Below are positions 10,986-23,600 of a DNA stretch of 64,000 nucleotides, one piece after another. A model generated the notes under the pieces. The model had not been told where the DNA came from, searched no databases, and saw only the letters and a list, made by a program, of their open reading frames with translations. A program made the position numbers and the translations under genes. Within the stretch, counting starts at the first letter, position 1. Each line of letters opens with the position of its first letter. Origin of the DNA: Aedes albopictus (Eukaryota > Arthropoda > Insecta > Diptera > Culicidae); contig NC_085136.1 of NCBI RefSeq assembly GCF_035046485.1, forward strand, positions 328,130,227-328,194,226, in the 5' to 3' direction.

Positions 10986-11755
10986 GCTTACTTCTTACAG
11001 TACCCTTCTCAGGTCTCAATGACATCTCAGGAGGTCTTAAGGTTCTCTATGGGGATCTCTGGGGTGCTTCAAGAGGTCCTAGGGGTGTTTTAGGGAGCCT
11101 CAGAGGCATTTCGGTGCAATTCGGAGATTTTCAGGTGCGTTACACAGGTCCGAGGGGGTTTTGAAAGATTTCTGAAGCCTTTCAGGAAGTTTCAGAGATT
11201 TTTGGATTGATGCGATACGCTGGTCAGAAAGTGTCCGAAAGACGATTACGGAGGCATTTCGGGAGGCTCTAGAGGATTTTTCAGCGGTTTTCAGAGGTGT
11301 AATGGGTTCTCAGGTGCGTTACATTGTGTTTCTGGAACCCCCCTGATACGACCGTGACCTGAAATGCCTCGAAATGCCCCTGAAATTTCCGTTATCCCAT
11401 TGGAAACCCCCTGAAACGCCATAGAACGCCTTCAACCTTCCTAATGATTTACGTTTGCAGAAGCTCACTGATGTAGTGCACGGTTTGAGCCAAAAAAGAC
11501 CCTTATGCAGAAGGAGAGTTTGAAGGTTACAGAAACCTCCTGAAATGCTATCAAACGCTTCTAAACCTCTAGGAACCCCTGAAAGCTCCGTTGTTACATT
11601 TAATCACTAGCTAAACCTGGCGGAAGGCCCATAAAAGTCTCGTGAAATCCCCTGAAGCCCATTGGAACCCTCTATTTTCTGAGCTATCCAGGAACTTCCT
11701 AGCAACCCCCTTGGTCCTATCCCAAAGACCTTTTCTCTTAAACTAGATTCCCTAA
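10986..11755. repeat. Strand-switching TTTCAGGGG array 3
   Basis: G-rich arm about 11010-11335 with the higher-order motif AGGTGCGTTACACAGGTCCG near 11132; C-rich arm about 11336-11715. The end segment CCCTTGGTCCTATCCCAAAG..AAACTAGATTCCC corresponds to the ends of arrays 2 and 5. About 11450-11510 is a short non-repeat inclusion. Confidence 0.65.
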
Positions 11756-11871
11756 TTAACCTTACAGGACGCGCGCTTGTTTGATGCAGAAACTGCACCA
11801 CGCTCGCGCTGTATACGACGAGCCAGATTTTTAGGTAGTTTTGTAGATCGGTGCGCGTCCAGAAGGATTAC
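11756..11871. mobile_element. TTAA-flanked MITE (GGACGCGCGC family), copy 2
   Basis: Left TTAA at 11756-11759, then CCTTACAGGACGCGCGC; right end GCGCGTCCAGAAGGATTAC, so the right TTAA appears decayed to TTAC. The interior matches copy 1 (GTTTGATGCAGAAACTGCA against GTTTGATCCTAAAACTGCA). Confidence 0.7.
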
Positions 11872-11874
11872 ATC

Positions 11875-12310
11875 CACTACAGACTTTAAACTTCTCACTG
11901 CATACTCCCTATACCTCACTGCTTCACACTACATGTATATCATTTATCATTCATCACTTTTTTCTTCCCAATTCAGATTCTTTGCTGCACACTTCTCCAT
12001 GCTCACTTTTTATTTCTCTCTTCTCTGTCCTTACTTTTCTCCATGTTCACTGCTCACTGCTTAAATCTCACTCACTTTTCACTACTCGTCCTGCTCATGC
12101 ATACTTTACCCACTCTCCATCCCTTACTTCTCTATTTTTCATTGCTCATTCCTTACAGCACCCTTCTCAGTATTAACTGCTCACTCCTCACTACTATCTT
12201 CTAAATCCTCACTTCGTACTCTTCGCTGCTTACATCTCATTACTCACTTATCACTGCTTCCTCCTGCTTACCATTCGTTCCTTACTACTGGTTTACACTC
12301 CTCATTCCAG
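11875..12310. repeat. CACT-type pyrimidine minisatellite E
   Basis: CTCACTGCTTACTTCTC-type degenerate repeat, immediately after the MITE. Confidence 0.65.
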
Positions 12311-12899
12311 AGATGCATTTCAAACGCTTATGTTTAGCAGGCGTTCCAAAAATGTTCTTTTTTTGCTCATTAGTGCTTGTTCACATATTGAACAAAATCT
12401 AGGTAATCAGGTGCTTACATTTGCATCGCGGTTACTTCCGTTCCCATTCTGGTTTGATGGGTAAGAGCGAATTTTCTAATAAGTACCCTTAGATTAGATG
12501 TTAGGTGTAAATTACTGACTGTCGGGCCAATCTTCACCCAGTCCAAAACGGCCCGAGTCGCGGAAATGTATTTCTTGGCCGTGCTGTGGCTCAGATGGGC
12601 ATCTACTGGCCTAGGAAGAAGCACTTTCGGTTCATCATCAAACATATCACTGAGTTGAATTAAATGGAACCTGGCCAGGACTCAATGCACTGTAATGAGC
12701 CATACATGTTCAGAGGCGAACGGAAAGTGGGTGGATGCATATTATAACAGACCAGGTCTGACTTTATCTAATGAGGCAAATTTAGTTTCGAAAGCCTAAT
12801 AGACATTTCAACTCGCAAGCGCGTCTCAGTGATGATGTGCCAAATGACCGAAATGATAACACAAGTCGCAAATCTGTTGCTATTAGTTATAAAGTGCAC
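12311..12899. other. Unique insert between CACT tracts
   Basis: Non-repetitive. A minus-strand open frame of 76 codons (12415-12645) reads without low complexity (it includes PRPVDAHLSHSTAKKY), but I recognise no family and it has no visible promoter or neighbour. It could be a fragment of an unidentified element. Confidence 0.3.
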
Positions 12900-13480
12900 T
12901 ATGTTCTTACTGTATTGCTTACTTCTCACTTCTCACTTCACTCTATTAAATCCTCACTCTGAACTGCTCAATTCTCAGTTTTCACTCTCCACCGCTTAAT
13001 ACTCGGAAATCAATGCTCACTCGTAATGCTTAGTATGAACGCTCAATTGCTAATTCTTCACTGCCCACTTCTCACTCTTCACCATTCATTGCTCACCCAA
13101 GTTACACGATTATCACAGAAGAGTCACAGTGGCGCAGGTTTCTGTTGCATAGAAGTCACTGTGAGTGTTACTTACTTCTAGCAAGAAAGTATTTATTTGT
13201 GAGAAGTAATTCACAGTAACTTCTGCCCAACAAAAAACTGCGCCGCCGTGACTCTTCTGTGACAAGTGTGATACTTGGAACCTCTCACTAATCACATCTC
13301 AGTACTTACTTCTCATTTCAAACTCCGCACCCATCACCCCGCTCTGCTTACTTCTCACTCCTCACTGCCCCACACTCTTCACTGGTTGCTCATCAAAGCT
13401 TACTCCTACTTCTCACTCTTTACTGTTCACTCACTTCTCACTCACTTTTCACTCACTTCTCACTTAGGTAGTGAAACCTA
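12900..13480. repeat. CACT-type minisatellite F, split by a MITE
   Basis: CACTTCTC words at 12900-13095 and 13279-13475, interrupted by the MITE at 13096-13278. Confidence 0.65.
13096..13278. mobile_element. MITE (CCCAAGTAACAC family), copy 2
   Basis: Ends CCCAAGTTACACGATTATCAC and GTGACAAGTGTGATACTTGG; shares the GGCGCAGGTTTCTGTTGC and GCGCCGCCGTGACTCTTCTG segments with copy 1. It is more diverged than copy 1, mostly in the left arm. Confidence 0.8.
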
Positions 13481-13535
13481 AAATATGTCAGCTTCAGTTC
13501 ATAATGCTAAAAAAAGACATGGGACAAATAGGAGA

Positions 13536-13882
13536 CAATCAGTGAAGTACTAGATTTGTAATAATGAGCTGCATATTAGTATGATGAGAAGGTAAGTTCT
13601 CCGTTTCTGCATTGAAACGATGCAAAATGCGTGGATATTATGATTTATGGCCTAGTTTGATGCTGTTTGAGCAGAAGTTTGGGTAACTGTGTATGATGAA
13701 GTTGCAAGAAATTAATAACACAAGAACACAGTTACCCAAACTTTTGCTCGAACAGCATTAAATAAGAGAAGAAATCAAAATACACACGCTGTTTGCACCA
13801 TTTCATTGCAGAAACGGAGAATTGGTTATCTCACTATACAAAAATCCAGTTCATTACTTTCAATCTTGTACTTTACTGATTG
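13536..13882. mobile_element. 347-bp imperfect palindrome
   Basis: Outer ends CAATCAGTGAAGTAC (13536) and GTACTTTACTGATTG (to 13882). Middle arms TTCTCCGTTTCTGCA (13598) and TGCAGAAACGGAGAA (to 13821). Inner arms TGGGTAACTGTGT and ACACAGTTACCCA near 13691 and 13732. This is a foldback-type non-coding element or the inverted hinge of the composite repeat; the right side matches 10381-10430. Confidence 0.7.
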
Positions 13883-14600
13883 CTTCCTATTCTCAATCAT
13901 TCTTATCTTCACATCCTCCACTGTTCACACTGTTCACACTTACTATACTTTCCATCCCACAAATGACCCAAATGGATGATAACGTGCCTTCTCTCCATCC
14001 TACACTTCTCTATTTTTCATTGCTCATTTCTTACAGTACCCCCCATCAGTATTCACTGCTCACACCTCACTACTCTCTTCTTTATCCTCACTTTGCACTC
14101 TTCACTGATAACTTTTCACTACTCACTTCTCACTGTTTCACACTACTTATCACTCATACCTGATCACTGGCTTCCTATTCCTCACTCAGCACTGCTTTCT
14201 TCTGACTCATCAACTTTCACAGCTCATATATCATAACTCATGTCTCACTCTTCACTCCACCTTGCTCACTCCCTACTCTGCACTGTTCACTTCACAATTT
14301 CCATTCTCCACTGCTTAATACTCAGAAATCAATGCTCACTCGTAATACTTACTATTAGAGCCTAATTGTTAATTATTCACTGCTTCAGATTTGTCACTTC
14401 TCACTCTTCACTAATCATTGATCACCTCTCACTAATCACATCTCAGTGCTTACTATTAACTCCAAAACCGCCTATCGCTCCGCACTGCTTACTACTTAAT
14501 CATCACTCCCCTACGTTCTTAACTGGTTGTTCCTCATTGCTTACTCCAACTCCTCACTCTTTACTACTCACTCACTTCTCACGCTTCACACCCTAGTATA
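13883..14600. repeat. CACT-type pyrimidine minisatellite G
   Basis: The longest CACT tract, with CTTCTCACTGCTCACTCC words and local TCTCCACTGCTTAATACTC segments shared with 12980-13020. Its open frames encode S, L, H and T-rich low complexity only. Confidence 0.65.
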
Positions 14601-14834
14601 TGTCGGACAGCTAATAAGTCCCATGTCCGACTTGCTCATGATGAATCAAATTGACTAGTTGTTGTTTTCATACATTTATTTTCCGAAAGTTGTACCATAT
14701 GCTGCTTGAAAGGCTACCAGACCATCTTCTTTGAACTCTTAAGTTCCAGAAATAACTTGAAAACTGAGTTGTTTATCAGGCTACCTCGGAAGCACTAACA
14801 AGCTGCTTGGTTCACAAAATACCCTCTTACACAA
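14601..14834. other. Unique spacer
   Basis: Non-repetitive AT-rich DNA; nothing recognised. Confidence 0.35.
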
Positions 14835-15475
14835 ACTGTTGGTTCAGGAAGATTTTCTAAGGAATCCCCATAGGAATTTCTCAACAAAAATCCATGAGAA
14901 AATTTCTGAAAAAGTCTACGGAGCATTGGAGAAATGTTCCTGGGGCAGTTTCAGCAGGAATCCATGAAGAAATTTCTGGATGGATTTCTGAAGAAATTTA
15001 AAAATTGGTAATTTCTCTATGTTCTAGTTCTCCAGCCAAATCTAAGGTAGAGTTCTTGAAAGAATTCCTGGAGTAATATCTGAAACCATACAAGGGGAAT
15101 CCCTTCAGAAAGAAATTTTTGGAACAATACTCCTCAGGAAACCCTTGGTGGAATCCACACAATAATGTCATGAAATATATTCTGAAAAATTCCAGGAAAA
15201 TACCTGTACTAAAATTTGAGTAATAAAATTTTGGAAGGAATTCTCGGAGGAACATAAACAAATGGATAACCCTCCCTAAATATTCCCAAAAAAATGTGGG
15301 AAAGTTTCCACAGGAATTTTTAAAGAACCAATGTAGGCAATACCTGAGGTATAGTTGGAGGAACACCTAATAAATGTCTTAGAAAATACATAGAGAAATA
15401 CACAGAGAAATTCCCGAAGCAATCCCTGTTTTTCTGTAGAAATCTCTGTCGGAAATTCTGCTGCTATCATTGAAA
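14835..15475. repeat. Degenerate GAATTTC/GGAATCC array
   Basis: Loose repetition of AAGAAATTTCTGGA, GGAATCC and AATTCCTGG; same type as 1-790. Minus-strand open frames rich in F, L and R are array translations. Confidence 0.55.
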
Positions 15476-15540
15476 AAAAAAATCAATCGCTGCAGGAATC
15501 TTTCAAGACATTTCTGGCATCATTCCTTTTGGAATTTGCA

Positions 15541-16025
15541 AGAATCAGATAATCAGATAATCAGAGAATCAGAGAATCAGAGAATCAGAGAATCAGAGAA
15601 TCAGAGAATCAGAGAATCAGAGAATCAGTGAATCAGAGAATCAGAGAATCAGAGAATCAGAGAATCAGAGAATCAGAGAATCAGATAATCAAAGAATCAG
15701 AGAATCAGAGAATCAAAAAGTTAAAAAATAAAAAAATCGACAAAAATATTGTAAAAAATCAAAAAGTTTGAGAATCAGAGAATCAGGCACTAAGAATCAG
15801 AGAATCAGAGAATCAGAGATACAGAGATACAGATAATCAGAGAATCAAAGAATCAGATAATCAGATAATCAGATACTCAGATATTAAGATAATCAAAGAA
15901 TCAGAGAATCAGAGTATCAGAGAATTAGAGAATCAGAGAAACTAAAAATCAAAAAATCAAAAAAAAAAAAATAAATAAAAAAATCATTGTAAAAAATCAG
16001 AAGAACAGAGAATCAGATAATCAGT
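15541..16025. repeat. 8-bp tandem array (AGAATCAG)n
   Basis: AGAATCAG repeats, very regular at 15560-15715, with AGATAATC variants and two A-rich interruptions (about 15716-15770 and 15945-16005). Confidence 0.9.
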
Positions 16026-16329
16026 GTTGGAACAAAAGATTCATTTTCATTTTTGGAATTCTATTTTTTTTTCGGGTTGAAGCCATCATCTTGACTAGCA
16101 CATTTCAGAATAAAAGCTAAGTGTAGAATTAGCAACTAGTTAAAATACACAAAAATAAAAACAAAAAAAAAAAGAAAAAAGAAAAAAAGCTTATTATCCT
16201 GGTATTTTAATTTTTTGCCCGTGTACTGATATGGAGTGTCACATGTGGCCCGCTGCCGTAGAAGGTTGGGCAGGCCTGCTCTAAATATGTACAAAACCGA
16301 TTTTGAAAATAATGCTTCGTTATTTATTT
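16026..16329. other. A-rich unique spacer
   Basis: Contains A-homopolymer stretches; no gene recognised. Confidence 0.35.
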
Positions 16330-17455
16330 AAAAAAAATAAAAAAAAACACAAAGTGACGAAATGCATTCAGTATCGCCTTAAAGCACTTTCGGAAGTAAT
16401 CCTTGAACGATTTTCCAGAAGAGTTTTGGAAGAAAATTCTGTAAAAAATCCTAGATAAGCGTTGGAAGGAACCCCTAGAGGAATTTCCTAAGGAATCCCT
16501 TGGAGATTTTATTAAAGCATCCCTGAAGGGTATTTTTTTTTGCAAATATCAGAGAGTTTTGTTAGGGACCGGTGGAAAAATGTCTGAGAAATTCTAAGTA
16601 AAATTATATTGACTTGTTCTGGAATTTGAAGTTTAACAAGAAATTTATAAAGGAGTTCCTGGAAGAGTTTTTACGAATTCCAGGAAGATTGTTATAAGGT
16701 TTTGCTGGTGGAAGTAGAAGTTTTCCCAAAATAAATCCAAGGGGGATTTTTGAAGCAATCCATGAAGATATAAATTAGGACACCAATGGAAGGTTTTCTA
16801 AATACTTGGCAAAATTTCTAAAGGAATCTCTAGTAGAATTTCGGCAAGAATCTTTGGAGAAATTCCTGAACAAATTCTAGAAGGAATTTCCGGTAATTCT
16901 TCAAAAGTTTTTGAAGGATTCCCTGGAGAAAATATATTGAACTCTTGAAAGGAAATCCTGAACAATACCATGTAACAATACTTGAAAAAATGTAAAGAAG
17001 TTTCAAAACTTATTTCTGGATAAATCCTAGCTACATTTTGTGTAAGCCTTTCTCTAAGATTGCCTGAAGAAATCCGTAGAACGGTTTTGGAAAGAAATTT
17101 TCGAGAACTTTTTGAAGAAACCTTCAACAGTTCCTGGAGAAGTTTCAAAAAAATAAAAATAAAGAAGGAAATAATCCAAGAAATAACATTCGTTGAAGAA
17201 ATTTCTGAAAATATTGCTGAGCCAATTTCTGAAAGAGTCTTTGAAAGATTTTCTGACGGAAGTTCTGGAAGATTTTCTTAAAAATCTTTGGATGATTTCT
17301 GAAAAAAAATGAATTTTTGTAAAATTTTATAACAAATTTTAGAAAAACTCTGAAACACTTTCCAAAATATAGGACTTTTCTTGAAATTATTTCTGAAATA
17401 TTAATATTTTTTAGTTTGGTAGCATTTTTGAAAGGATCTCTGGAAAAATCCCGCT
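16330..17455. repeat. Degenerate GAAATTTCTGAA-type array
   Basis: Both AAATTTCTGAA and its complement are common, so small open frames rich in F, K, S, R, I and E appear on both strands. Same family as the other GAATTTC arrays. Confidence 0.55.
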
Positions 17456-17890
17456 CAGACACCCCTGAGGGGTACTCAGGGTGATCATTGAGACTTCAGC
17501 GGGGTTTCAGAAATGTTTCAAGGCGTGTCCGGGGTTATTGTGATGATCAGAAGGAATGTTTAGGGGTTGTAGTGGAGTTCCTAGGTGTTTTAGGATTTTC
17601 AAAATGTTTTAGGGATTCTCAGGGGAATTCAAAAAGGTTTTCAGTGCTTCAAGGGGTCTTCCAGCCAGTTCGAGGAGGTTTCAAAGAATTTTCGTGTGGG
17701 TTTCAAGTTGTTTCAAAGGCGTTCTAAGGGCATTCAAGTGTGATTAGGAGGATGAGGGGTTCCGAAGAACTTCAGAGAGTTTAATGGTGGCTCCTGGGAG
17801 GCTTCAGGAGGTTTCATAAAGATCAGAGGGATCTCGTATTCGCTAATTTAAAAGAGTTCTAGAGAATTTTTTGAGGCTTCATAGAATTTA
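17456..17890. repeat. G-rich TTTCAGGG array, one arm only
   Basis: Repeated GTTTCAGGGG and TTTCAAGG words in the G-rich orientation, without a clear C-rich second arm. It joins the end of the AT-type array at the phrase CTGAGGGGTACTCAGGG. Confidence 0.55.
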
Positions 17891-18957
17891 AGAAAGTTCA
17901 ATTATTATTCATAGGAGACTGCATTCCGGTTTTCCTAACCTCGGAACCACTGTGTTTAGCCGTGTCGGAAGCTTGAGCGAAAAAAAAAGCGCCGCCCCGC
18001 AAAAACTCATCGCTTCTAATCGGACTAGTAAACAACGCAGACACTCGCGACACATGCATCCTTTTTCGGAGTGGCGGCCGACCGGTATTAGTCCCCAGCA
18101 CAGCCTAGGCCGGTCCGAGCCAAAGTACGCAGATTCTTTTTTTTTTGCTTTCTGCATATGCGTTCCACGCAGCGATGCATGTGTTTGTGAATTAGGTAGG
18201 TTGGTAGGTGCCTGCAACGCGATGATATATTGGGTTAAAATGGTGTCCTCTCGGAAGTGAGTGGCATGAACACAGCTAGCGGGTCCTTCTGTAGGCCCCT
18301 GGTCTGTTCTAGATTGGCACTGGCGCTGGATTTAGAAATGAAGTTTCGTCGCATGCTCTAATGAGATTTCCGAAATGAAATGTGAACTTAGTTTGAAATT
18401 ATTCGTGTATTTTTTTTATATTTTTGCAAAAAAAAATCGGAAAATTCAAATCAATTCGAATGGGACTGCAATCAATTCGTTAGAATTCGAAGTTTCTGAC
18501 ATAATACTCAAACACCATTATGACAACATTTCCAAGATTTGACACCCTGTTCTTCAAATTTTAGTTCGATCTGCAAACGACATTCTACAAATAACAATTA
18601 ACCATTTCCTAATAACGTGTTTGGATTATCCCCGTTCCCAGGTTTCATACAATAAAACTCCAGCCATAATCTCCCCATATTATGATCCGGAATTTGTCTC
18701 TGAACCAACTTCTCCGAACGAAATAATAAACATGTTGCTTTTCATGGAATCGCGGAATTCTTTATCCGCGAACACAGGCACCGGTGAGCAAGCTCAAAAA
18801 GCAAGTGAGCGATTTTCCGAGAAAGCTAACCAAAAGCCCACTTTGATTAATGAGACTGTTCACGCAGTAGGCAGCGGGTTCGTCTCTTTCATCTGCCTCC
18901 CCTCCTTTTCGACGGCAACTTCTCGATGGAGGTGTGCTGCGATAGGGTGACCTATTC
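17891..18957. other. Unique region, no supported gene
   Basis: Two GC-richer islands (17930-18290 and 18620-18960) with overlapping open frames on both strands, the longest 109 codons at 18621-18950. They are not low complexity, but I recognise no domain and no splice architecture. They may be exonic or UTR remnants or unknown repeats. Confidence 0.35.
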
Positions 18958-19556
18958 GAAATTTTTAAAATTCCCAAAATTCTAGAAATTCTTGAAATTC
19001 TTGAAATTCTAGAAATTCTAGAAATTCTAGAAATTCTAGAAATTCTAGAAATTCAAGAAATTCTAGAAATTCTATGAATTCTAGGAATTCAAGAAATTCT
19101 AGAAATACTAGGAATTCAAAAAATTCAAGAAATTCTAGAAATTCTGGAAGTTTTAGAAAATCTAAAAATTCTAGAAATTTTAGGTTTTCTAGAATTTCTA
19201 GGAATTCTAGATATTATTGAAATTCCTAAAGTTCCAGAAATTCTAGAAATTCTAGAAATTCTGGAAATTCTAGAAATTATGGAAATTATAGAAATTCTAG
19301 AAATTCTAGAAGTTCTAGAAATTCTAGAAATTCCAGAAATTCTAGAAATCCTAGAAATTTTAGAAATTTTAGAAGTTCTAGAAATTCTAGAAATTCTAAA
19401 TATTCTTAAAATTCTAGAAATTCTAGAAATTTTAGAAATCCTAGAAATTCTAGAAATTCCAGAAATTCTATTCTAGATATTCTAATAATTATATTCTAGA
19501 TATTTTAAAAATTCTAGATATTTTAAAAAAAATTCTAGAAATTCTAGAAATTTAAC
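18958..19556. repeat. 9-bp tandem array (GAAATTCTA)n
   Basis: GAAATTCTA units in tandem, with TTCTAGAA palindromes every 9 bp and variants such as GGAATTCTAG. The frame at 19279-19476 reads as EIL/EILE repeats and is a translation of the array. Confidence 0.9.
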
Positions 19557-20659
19557 AAAATGAAACGATTGAATTCAACCATAATTTCCACACTAAATGG
19601 ACTACCCATGCGTTATTATACCACGAGATCTAGTCTCCGTCCCACGATACCAGTACTTAGCTTTTGGAAAACATACAAACGTAGGTAGCCCAAGCCAGGT
19701 AAATCAATCATCGTTTCTTCATCCAGGGCCAGCAGCAGCTTTGATGGCAAAGAAGAACAAACGCCACCGAACAACAACCCCCTCTAGCCAGCTGGAGTTT
19801 TCCTTTATTCCAACTTTCCCGTAGCTGAGCTGAGCAACAACAGCAGAATGAACGAATTCTAATTTAGCTCCAAACCATAACCTTCTAAACAAGTGAAAGG
19901 TAAAAGCAAAACACGGCGAACGCGGCAAAAAGATTGGCGGTTGTTGTTTCCAACCAACAACGCTCTTCTTGGCCAACATCATCATCATCAACATCATCAA
20001 CACCATGGCGGCCCCGTGTCAGCGCCACCGCATCTCGCCGTGTGCTGCTGGTAGCAGAAATAGTAGCAGAAGGAGCAGATCCTTCTTGTTTGGACCCGCG
20101 GGGACAACGAAAGTCTCTGTATGCGGCGAAAGTTTCGCTGGCTGTTTTCTTTCAGTGTGCTGAAACACCTCCTGGCGAAATATTTAAATTTGATTGATGT
20201 TTTTCTGGCTGACGATGGCGCTGGCTGGCTAACTGGCTGACTGGCTAGCTGGAGGCCTCCTGCGAACACTGGCTGTGGAAAAAAACAGGCAAGCGGGGTC
20301 GCAACCACCAGAAGCTGAAAACGAAAACAAAAAAAAAAAAAAAAACGCTGCGCTTATTCCAATGAAGTTCAAAAGCTGCTGCAATCCCTTCGCGTTTCTG
20401 CGGTTTTGGGTTGATTTGATAAAGTATGGTGATGCCTTCGGCATCGGGGGTGGTTGATGCTTTGGTTTTGGAATTGTTGTACAGATAGAATGAACTGAAA
20501 GGCCGTAGGATCATTTAATGCTTTTCAGTTTTAATCTTGTCTAATGCGTCACCTTTCAGATGTCAATCTTTTTTTTTGCATTAAATCTCATCAATTACTA
20601 CATTTTAAAGTTTTCATAAATCATTTCATCATATTAAAAGAGGTTTTGTATACATCATC
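19557..20659. other. Unique region, no supported gene
   Basis: Contains a trinucleotide run (TCATCATCATCAACATCATC, about 19978) followed by ATGGCGGCC at 20004, CAACAACA and CTGGCTGGCTAACTGGCTG runs near 20219, and A-homopolymers near 20329. Overlapping open frames exist on both strands (up to 103 codons). It resembles 5'-UTR or intron DNA of a dipteran gene, but no domain supports a CDS call. Confidence 0.35.
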
Positions 20660-23600
20660 TAAATTGCGAAGATTTTTTTCTGGAAATTCTGAAGAATGTC
20701 CTCTAGGAATACCGGAGAATTACCTCTGGAAGATCCGGAGAATTTACTCTGAAAATTCCGTTGAATTTCCTCTGGAAATTCCAAAGAATTTCCGTTGGAA
20801 TTTCAACCTCTGCGGAATCCGAAGATTTTTTTTTCTTGAAATACCGTAGCATTCTCTCAGGAAATTTTATCTGGAAATTTGGAAGAGTTTTCTCAGCAAA
20901 TTCCGAAAAATATCCTCTCAAAATTTCGGAGATTTTCCTCTGGTAATTCCGGAGAACTTCCTCTGGAAATTCCTTAGAATTTTTTCTGGATATTCCGGAG
21001 CCTCTGGAATTTTCGGTAATTATTCTCTGGAAATTCAAAAAAAAATCCTCTTGACATTCCGGAGAATTTTCTCTGGAAAATTCGGAGAATTTCCTTTTCT
21101 TATTCCGGAGAATTTCCTCTAAAAAATCCGGAAAATTTACTCAGAAAATTCCGACAAAATCTTCTGGAAATTGCGGACAACTTCCACTAAATACTCCGGA
21201 CAATTTCCTTTAGGAAATTTGGACAATACACTCTGGAAGTTCCGGAGAATTTCCTCTGGAAATTTCAATAAAATTACTTTGGAAATTTTGAAGAAATCCT
21301 GTAGAAATTCCGGAGAATTTTCTCTAGATATTCCGAAGAATTTCCTCTGGAAATGAAGGAGAACTCCTATGGAAATTCAGGAGAGTTTTCTCTGGAATTT
21401 CAGGAGAATTCCTTTTGATATTCAAAAAAACAATCTGCCTATGGAAACTCAGGGGAATGACCTCTAGAAATTCTGGACAATTTCCTCTGGAAATTTTGGA
21501 GAATCTCATTCAGAAACTTCGGAGAATTTCCTTTAGATATTTCGGAGAATTTTCTCTGGAAATTCAAAAAAAAAAATCCTCTCGTAATTCCGGAGAATCT
21601 CCTCTGGAAATTCCGAAGAATTTCATCCGGAAATTCCGGAGAATTTTCTTTAAAAATTCCGGAGAATTTCATCTTTATTCCGGAGAATATCCTCCGCAGA
21701 TTTCGTAGAATTTTCTCTGAAAATTCGATAGAATTTCCTCTGAAAATTTCGGATAATTTCCTTCAGAAACTTCGTAGGATTTCCTTTGCAAATTTTGGAA
21801 AATTTACTCTGGATATTCCGGAGAATTTCCTTTGGAAAATCCAGGATATTTCCTCTCATAATTCTGGAGAATTTCCTCTGAAAATTCCGGAAAATTTCCT
21901 ATGAAAACTCCGGACAATTTCCTCTAAAAATTCCGGACAATTTCCTCTGGAAATTCCGGACAATCTACTCTGGAAATTCCGGTCAAGTCACTATGAAACA
22001 TTCAAGAGAATTTCTTTTGGAAGTTCCGAAAAATTTGCTCTTGAAATTTCGATGAAATTCTTTAGGAATTTTGGAGAATTTTCTCTGGTATTTCCTAAAA
22101 GTTTCCTCTGGAAATCCAGAAGATATTCCTCTGGAGAATTTTATCAAGAGAAAATCCTTAAGAATTTCCTCAGAAAATTCAGGGGAATTTTCTTGGAAAT
22201 TCTGGAGAAATACTTCCCACGAAATTACGGAAAATTTCCTCTGAAAATTCTAGAGAATCTCCTCTGGAAATTTCTGTAAAACTCCTATGGAAATTCAGGA
22301 GAATTTTCTCCGGATATTCATAAAAAATTCCTTCTCAAATTCAGAAGAACTGCCTCTGGAAATTTTTAATATTTCCCTCTGGAAATTCCGAACATGGAAA
22401 TTTCGGAGATTTTTTTTGAAACTTCGGAGAATTTCCTTCAGAAATGTTGTAGAATTTTCTCTGGAAATACCGGAAAACTTACTCTCGTGATTCCGAAGTA
22501 TTTTCTTTGAAAATTCCGGGAAATTTCCTCTGGATATTCCAAAGAATTTTCTCTCGATATTCCGGAGGATTTCCTCTCGATATTCCGGAATATTTCCTCT
22601 CGTAATTCCATAAATTTCCTCTGGAAATTCCGGAGAATTTCCTCTTGAAATCGCGGTAAATATTCTTTGAAAAATCCGGAGAATTCACTCTTCTTATTGC
22701 GGAGATTTTTTTCTGGAGATTTCGGAGAATTTCTTCTGGAAATTTCGGACAGTTTCCTCTGAAAATTCCGAATAATTTCCTCTGAAAATTCTAGACAATT
22801 CTTTCTGGAAATTCCGAAGAATTTCCTCTAGAAATTCCGGAGAATTTCCTCTGCAAATTCCGAAGAGCTTTCTCTGGAAATATAGAAAAAAATCCTCAAG
22901 CAATTTTTTCTGGAAATTTGCAAGAGTTTTCTCAGCAAATTCAGAAGAATTTTCTCTAAAAATTTCAGAGAACTTCCTCAGGAAATTCCGGAGGATTTCC
23001 TCTGGAAATTCCAGACAATTTCCTCTGGAAATTTCGGAGAATTTCCTTTGGAAATTCCAGACAATTTTCTTTGGATATTCCGGAGAATTGCCTCTGAAAA
23101 TTCCGGTGTTTTTTACTGGAAATTCCGGAAAATTTCCTCTCCTATTCCGGGGAATTTCCTCAAAAAAATTCCGGAGATTTTATTCTTGAAATCACGGTGA
23201 ATTTTCTTTGGAAAATCCAGAGAATTCACTTTTCTTGTTCCGGAAATTCCGGTCAATTTCCTCTGAAAATTCTAGACAATTCACACTGGAAGTTCCGGAG
23301 AATTTCCTCTGGAAATTCAGAAAAAAATGCTCTGGAAATTTCGAAGAAATCCTTTAAAAATTTCGGAGGATTTTCACTGGATATTCCGGAGAATTTGCTC
23401 TGGAAATCCAAAAGCATTTCCTCTGGAAGTAAAGGAGAATTTCCTCAGAAAATTCTGGAGAACTTCCTCACAAAACTACAGAGATTTTTCCTCTGGAATT
23501 TCAGGAGCATTCCGATGGAAATTCACGAGAGCTTCTCCTGGAAATTCAGAAGAATTTCCTTTTGAAATTAAGAGGAACTGTCTCTGGAAGTTCAGGAGAA

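Noticed and set aside
12415..12645. 76-codon minus-strand frame
   Set aside because: Reads like normal protein but is short, isolated and unrecognised; mentioned only as an unknown in the spacer entry.
15541..16025. CRISPR-like regular repeats
   Set aside because: Simple 8-bp tandem array without unique spacers, in a eukaryotic context.
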